A stretch of DNA of 9,732 nt. It comes from an uncultured Archangium sp. (lineage in GTDB: Bacteria > Myxococcota > Myxococcia > Myxococcales > Myxococcaceae). A program made the translations under genes and the position numbers. Shown here piece after piece: positions 6,159-9,732 of the stretch (its first letter is position 1; each line of letters opens with the position of its first letter). The stretch covers positions 1 through 9,732 of the forward strand of contig CAMLFP010000204.1 in the NCBI GenBank assembly GCA_946479335.1, read 5' to 3'. Below the pieces are notes generated by a model. The model saw nothing but the letters and a program-made list of their open reading frames with translations, was not told the origin of the DNA and ran no database searches.

Positions 6159-8417
6159 CTACATCCCGTGCACGGTCTTCACATCGAAGGCCTTGCCCGG
6201 CCCGTGACACGTGGTGCACGTCTCGACGCCGCTGGCCGCGGTGTTCACCTGCGCGTGCGCCATGGTGTACGTCTGGTCGTGGCAGCTGGTGCACACCGAC
6301 GTCTCCGGAGGAATCTGGATGGTGTCGGTGATGGCCCACGCGGAGCCCGTGCAGTAGCTGTCGGTGTCGGCCGCCGGGTCTTCGGAGCAGCTCAGCTGCT
6401 GGAGGATGCTCGGCGCGCGGCCCTGCGCTGCCGGCAACGCCCACGTGCCGGGGAGGTGACACGCTTCACACTCGTTGAGCGCCCGCGGGTAGCGCGTCTC
6501 GCCGAAGTTGGTGGGCGTGCCCGCCGGGTTGGCCACCGTCGGCGCCGGGAAGCCGTAGACGATGTACGGCTGGCTCAGGTTCACGCCCGCGTGGATCTTG
6601 TGGATCATCACGCGGAAGTCGACGCTCTCCGCCACCACCGTGGAGCCCTCGAAGCGCGAGATGCGCTCGTTGTTGGCGTTGTTCGGGTTGTGGCACATCA
6701 CACAGTACTCACCGCCGCGCCGCGCGCCGCCGTGGAAGGTGAGGTCGCCGTGGCACGCGTTGCACTTCGCGGAGTCGATGACGCGCCGGCGCGCCACCGG
6801 CGTGGGGTCGGTGACGGCGAAGGGCTGCTTGGGCGACATGAAGGCGTAGCGCGGCTGCGCGGCGTTCACCGAGCCCTCCATGCCCACCGTGTAGCTGCCG
6901 GTCGCGCTCGGCGGGAGCGCCGACGCCACGGGGAAGGTGTAGTTGTAGACGCCCGCGTCAGCGTCGACCGCCACCAGCGTGCCGGTGGTGAGCATGTTCG
7001 CCGAGGTGTACGGGTTGGCGCCCCACATGGTGACGAAGTCGCTGTTGGGGCCGGCGAGCACCGCGCTCAGCGAGCTCAGCGGCTGCGCGGTGAGGTTGCG
7101 CGGCTGACCGTCATAGGTGACGTGGAAGGTGAAGCTCAGCTGCGAGCCCGGCGCGACCTGCCCCGCGATGGGGTCGATGGTGACGGCCAGCGCGTGCGAG
7201 GTGTCGAGCTCCGGCGCGGAGTGCACGTTCTCGACCTGGAAGATGCCCGTCGGCCCGTGGCAGGTGACGCAGCTCGAGTCGTCGGTGCGCGGCCCGGGCG
7301 GCGTCGACGTGGGGTTCGCGTTGGCCCAGCTCTGCCCGTGCAGCGTGAAGCCCGCCGGCGGGTTGGCGTCGGCGAACCACGTGCGGTCATGGCAGGTGGT
7401 GCACGCGGCGCGCGTGGGGTGCGTCTTCCACTGGTCGGCCGACGAGCCCTGGTGGCAGACCTGACAGTCCTCGATGCTCCGGGGGAAGGCCACGTCGCTG
7501 TAGTCGTTGACGGAGCCCATGTACCCGATGATTTCGTACACGCCGCCGTCGAGCACCGAGGGCAGGTTCGCGCCGCGGTGCAGCTTGTGGATGAGCGCCT
7601 TGAAGTCGACGGAGTTGCCGGTGTCGGGGTCGATGGTGCCCGGGTTGTGGCAGGTGATGCACAGCCCGACCTCGCGCCGCGAGCCGCCGTGCAGCTTGAG
7701 CGTGCCGTGGCAGCCGTTGCAGGCCTGGGTGGTGACGATTTCACGCGTCACCGTCACCGGCTGCCCGTCGGGCCGGAAGTTCTGCACCACGTTGGCCACG
7801 TACGAGGTGCCCTGGAAGGTGCGCGAGCCGTACATCGCGAAGGTGTGCGTGCGGTCGGCGTGGCCCGTGGTGTCGAGCGCGGTGCCGAAGGTGTAGCGGT
7901 AGCGGCCGCTCTGCAGCGGCTCCAGCTCGGTCCACGTGCCGCCGGTGTCGGCCGCTGACTGGCCCGCGGCGTTGCGCTTGTACGGCGTGTAGTCGAGCAC
8001 CATGCCGTCGTTGCGCACGTCGAGCCACGCGGGCACGAACGAGAGCGACACCGCGCCCTCGGTGAAGGTGCCGGTGCGGTCGAGCGGCCGGTTGCTGTCG
8101 TCGGTGAGGAGCAGCTCCATCGAGCCGACGGTGCCGGTGATGCCCGCGTCCAACACGGTCACCTTGAGGCCAGCGCCCACGAGGCGGATGTCGCGCCCCG
8201 GCGCGCCTGCGTCACCCTGCGGCCCGGGATCTCCCGGCGTGCCGGGCGTGCCCGGAGTTCCCGGCGTGCCGGGCTCTCCTGCGTCGCCTTGCGGGCCCTG
8301 CGGTCCCGGAGCGCCCGTCTCACCGGGATCGCCCTGTGGACCCTGCGGGCCCGTCGCACCCGCGCAGCCGAACCACACCGACACGACCAGACTCACCAAC
8401 GTGATCCGCAGCTTCAT
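6159..8417 (-). CDS. OmcA/MtrC-family decaheme surface lipoprotein with collagen-like stalk
   Basis: A 752-residue protein. The ATG at 8417-8415 has an excellent GGGAGG eight to ten bases upstream. A lipoprotein signal ends at Cys18 (VWFGC). Residues 20-76 are about 19 uninterrupted Gly-X-Y triplets ([15 protein letters not shown] x4, GDA), a collagen-like stalk. Then come two repeats of a beta domain plus pentaheme domain. Hemes 1-5 have first cysteines at 233, 253, 318, 339 and 383. Hemes 6-10 are at 552, 572, 650, 709 and 734. Paired signatures show the duplication: [13 protein letters not shown] with [13 protein letters not shown], and [11 protein letters not shown] with [12 protein letters not shown] further cysteine pair (C677, C689) is not part of a heme motif. 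Ten hemes in a 5+5 plan match the OmcA/MtrC outer-surface reductases that deliver electrons to metals or other extracellular acceptors. It is the first gene of the five-gene operon, and the divergent gene encodes a porin-like barrel. Confidence 0.95.
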   Translation of the reverse strand: MKLRITLVSLVVSVWFGCAGATGPQGPQGDPGETGAPGPQGPQGDAGEPGTPGTPGTPGTPGDPGPQGDAGAPGRDIRLVGAGLKVTVLDAGITGTVGSMELLLTDDSNRPLDRTGTFTEGAVSLSFVPAWLDVRNDGMVLDYTPYKRNAAGQSAADTGGTWTELEPLQSGRYRYTFGTALDTTGHADRTHTFAMYGSRTFQGTSYVANVVQNFRPDGQPVTVTREIVTTQACNGCHGTLKLHGGSRREVGLCITCHNPGTIDPDTGNSVDFKALIHKLHRGANLPSVLDGGVYEIIGYMGSVNDYSDVAFPRSIEDCQVCHQGSSADQWKTHPTRAACTTCHDRTWFADANPPAGFTLHGQSWANANPTSTPPGPRTDDSSCVTCHGPTGIFQVENVHSAPELDTSHALAVTIDPIAGQVAPGSQLSFTFHVTYDGQPRNLTAQPLSSLSAVLAGPNSDFVTMWGANPYTSANMLTTGTLVAVDADAGVYNYTFPVASALPPSATGSYTVGMEGSVNAAQPRYAFMSPKQPFAVTDPTPVARRRVIDSAKCNACHGDLTFHGGARRGGEYCVMCHNPNNANNERISRFEGSTVVAESVDFRVMIHKIHAGVNLSQPYIVYGFPAPTVANPAGTPTNFGETRYPRALNECEACHLPGTWALPAAQGRAPSILQQLSCSEDPAADTDSYCTGSAWAITDTIQIPPETSVCTSCHDQTYTMAHAQVNTAASGVETCTTCHGPGKAFDVKTVHGM

Positions 8418-8438
8418 GACCGTTCCTCCCGCTTGGAA

Positions 8439-8452
8439 AACGTCAAGACGTT
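8439..8452. promoter_or_regulatory. AACGTC-AA-GACGTT inverted repeat (possible operator)
   Basis: This is a perfect six-base inverted repeat with a two-base centre, lying 22 bases upstream of the decaheme start codon. The two-base spacer is too short for a stable RNA loop, so a protein-binding site is more likely. The regulator is unknown. Confidence 0.4.
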
Positions 8453-8475
8453 GAGGCGAAACGCGCGAACTTCAC

Positions 8476-8516
8476 AAGCGCATAATATGCAGTCCATAAG
8501 CGCAGAGATTGCGCTT
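8476..8516. promoter_or_regulatory. Three AAGCGCA sites, two as a 7-base inverted repeat (possible operator)
   Basis: AAGCGCA occurs at 8476-8482 and 8498-8504 in direct orientation, 22 bases apart (about two helical turns), and at 8510-8516 in inverted orientation. The last two make a perfect 7-base inverted repeat around GAGAT. The palindrome GCATAATATGC overlaps the first site. This arrangement midway between divergent genes fits a shared transcription-factor binding region, though no regulator family is assigned. Confidence 0.45.
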
Positions 8517-8567
8517 TCCGACCGCGCTTCGGGTCCGCTACGCGCAGGGTCTTTCGAGGAACCGGGG

Positions 8568-9732
8568 GTGGGGATGCGCCTTCATCACGTCATCGGAGGC
8601 TTGGCGTACTGCGCGGTGCTCGCGACGACGGCGCGCGCCGATGACGCGGTGTGGGCCGACGCGAAGGTGTCGACGGTCGCGCAGGTGTTTTCACAGGGGC
8701 TCGTGCCCGGGCAACCCGGCGCCGTCACCCGCGTGGAGCCCGCGTACCCCTTCACCACCACCGGCTTCATGCGCTTCGGCGGCGTCGACCTGCCCAACGC
8801 GAACGACAGCGTCAGCGGCGAGCTCTCGGCGTGGGGCCGCGTCGGCCCGCGCGATGGGTTGCTCGGCGACGGCGACGTCACCGCCGCGTGGATGCAGTTC
8901 AAGCAGGAGCACTTCCGCGTGCGCCTCGGGCGTCAGGTGACGCTGCCGGGCTCCAGCCGCTACGTGCGCTTCGACGGCGCGAACCTCGGCGTCACCTTCG
9001 GCGCATTCGACTTCGACGCGTACGGCGGCTGGGTGGCGCTGCCGCGATGGAACCAGCCGCGCGGCGCGCAGTACCTCGGCTTCGTCGGCGACGCGCTCAA
9101 AGACCCGCAGTACCTCGAGGCGCAGAACCGGCTCGGCCAGTTCGTGCTCGGCGCGCGCGCGGGCGTCACCTTCGGGCGCGTCGGCCGCGCCGCCCTCGCC
9201 TTCCACGAGCAACACGATGCGGTGGGCGTCGCCTTCCGGGTGTTGAGCGCTGACCTCGCGTTCCGCCCCACGTGGTGGATGCACTTCGGCGGCCGCGTGT
9301 CGTTCGACGCCGTCGCGCTCGCCGTGCCCGAGGCGCGCGCCTTCATCGACATCACCGCGCTGCGCGTATTGCCCATCTCGCTCGACTACAGCTTCCAGCA
9401 GACGTCGCTGCTGTTGCCGAAGACGTCGGTGCTCGCGGCGTTCGGCGGCGGCGCGTGGCACGAGCTCGGCGCGGAGACGCGCGTGCAGCTCCCCGGTTCG
9501 CTGGCGCTCACGCTGCGCGGCGCGGGGCAGGTCTTCGAAAAGAACGCGCTCGGCGGGCGCGGCACCGCGCGGCTGCAGTGGACGCCCGGGCTCGACAGGC
9601 GCTGGCTGATTCTGGGCGAGGTCTCGCGCGCGTGGGTGCCTCCGTCGGGCTTCACGCAGGCGCGCGTCGCCGCGCGGTGGAAGGCGCTCAAGGAGCTGAG
9701 CTTCTCCGCCGACGCCGCCGTCTATTTCTATG
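8568..9732 (+). CDS. Outer-membrane beta-barrel (porin-like) protein, incomplete at window end
   Basis: The frame is open from 8568 to the end of the window, at least 388 residues. GTG at 8568 has GAGGA (8556-8560) seven bases upstream; the in-frame ATG at 8574 would have 13-base spacing and is the alternative. The start is followed by a signal peptide (RLHHVIGGLAYCAVLATTARA, cut before DDAVWAD). The rest alternates polar and hydrophobic residues, as in barrel strands, with short turns: TTGFMRFGGVDL, VSGELSAWGRVG, VTAAWMQFKQEHFRVRLGRQV, SRYVRFDGANLGVTFGAFDFDAYGGW, LALTLRGAGQVFEKN, RWLILGEVSRAWV. The R-x-GRQ...RYVRFDG segment resembles that of several Gram-negative porins. No CXXCH is present. 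Its divergent placement from an OmcA/MtrC-type operon makes it a candidate sheath or porin for the electron conduit, comparable in role to MtrB or the Geobacter conduit porins, but homology to them is not established. A stand-alone porin is the alternative. Confidence 0.8.
   Translation, partial: MGMRLHHVIGGLAYCAVLATTARADDAVWADAKVSTVAQVFSQGLVPGQPGAVTRVEPAYPFTTTGFMRFGGVDLPNANDSVSGELSAWGRVGPRDGLLGDGDVTAAWMQFKQEHFRVRLGRQVTLPGSSRYVRFDGANLGVTFGAFDFDAYGGWVALPRWNQPRGAQYLGFVGDALKDPQYLEAQNRLGQFVLGARAGVTFGRVGRAALAFHEQHDAVGVAFRVLSADLAFRPTWWMHFGGRVSFDAVALAVPEARAFIDITALRVLPISLDYSFQQTSLLLPKTSVLAAFGGGAWHELGAETRVQLPGSLALTLRGAGQVFEKNALGGRGTARLQWTPGLDRRWLILGEVSRAWVPPSGFTQARVAARWKALKELSFSADAAVYFY

Larger units (their letters stand above)
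8418..8567. promoter_or_regulatory. Divergent promoter region between cytochrome operon and barrel gene
   Basis: These 150 bases separate two divergent starts and must hold both promoters. They are noticeably more AT-rich around 8435-8517 than the flanks. I see GCATAATATGC, an 11-base palindrome (8480-8490) that could overlap a -10 element in either direction, but no -35 at standard spacing convinces me. Inverted repeats in the region are listed separately. The Shine-Dalgarno for the minus gene is GGGAGG (about 8430-8425); for the plus gene GAGGA (8556-8560). Confidence 0.55.

Noticed and set aside
6093..7958. Long plus-strand open frame of 621 codons opposite the decaheme gene
   Set aside because: It has the same shadow composition. 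The minus strand encodes an unmistakable decaheme cytochrome with ten CXXCH motifs.
8190..8364. Eukaryotic collagen contamination
   Set aside because: The triplets are in frame between a bacterial lipoprotein signal and a decaheme domain, with the same base composition as the rest. Collagen-like repeats are known in bacterial surface proteins.
8480..8490. GCATAATATGC as a defined sigma-70 -10 element
   Set aside because: It contains CATAAT on plus and TATTAT on minus, but no acceptable -35 lies 16-18 bases away on either strand.

Overview
This is a very GC-rich bacterial window. It most likely comes from Myxococcota: it has lipoproteins with TGGG-type glycine repeats and DAG/DGG linkers, GTG starts, many c-type cytochromes and a collagen-like stalk on a surface cytochrome. 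The taxon is inferred from style alone, as there is no rRNA.

Layout: (1) bases 1-83 hold the 3' end of a plus-strand gene. (2) Bases 84-382 carry no credible gene, but contain three decayed copies of the 3' end of the neighbouring minus-strand gene. (3) Bases 383-2236 (minus) hold two abutting lipoprotein genes. Their leader, about 2285-2412, is a recognisable cobalamin (B12) riboswitch, which suggests a B12-responsive cell-surface function. (4) Bases 2434-3156 (plus) encode a YebC/PmpR/TACO1-family protein. Its upstream region is antisense to the riboswitch. (5) Bases 3163-8417 (minus) form a tight five-gene operon. Its order of transcription is a decaheme OmcA/MtrC-type surface lipoprotein with a collagen-like stalk, a NapC/NirT/NrfH-type membrane tetraheme cytochrome, a small two-helix membrane protein, a 23-heme lipoprotein cytochrome, and a membrane-anchored beta-class carbonic anhydrase. 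Junctions are 4-base overlaps, zero gaps, or at most 13 bases. (6) Bases 8418-8567 are a divergent promoter region with several inverted repeats. (7) From 8568 to the window end (plus) there is an incomplete outer-membrane beta-barrel (porin-like) protein.

Read together, regions 5-7 look like an electron conduit from the quinone pool to the cell exterior. The NapC-like protein would take electrons from quinol, the 23-heme protein would carry them across the periplasm, the barrel could let them through the outer membrane, and the decaheme lipoprotein would present them outside. The operon carries 37 heme-attachment motifs. The unusual part is the carbonic anhydrase, translationally coupled to the 23-heme gene, and the small membrane protein of unknown role. 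The most specific single find outside this operon is the B12 riboswitch driving two surface lipoproteins with no TonB receptor in view.
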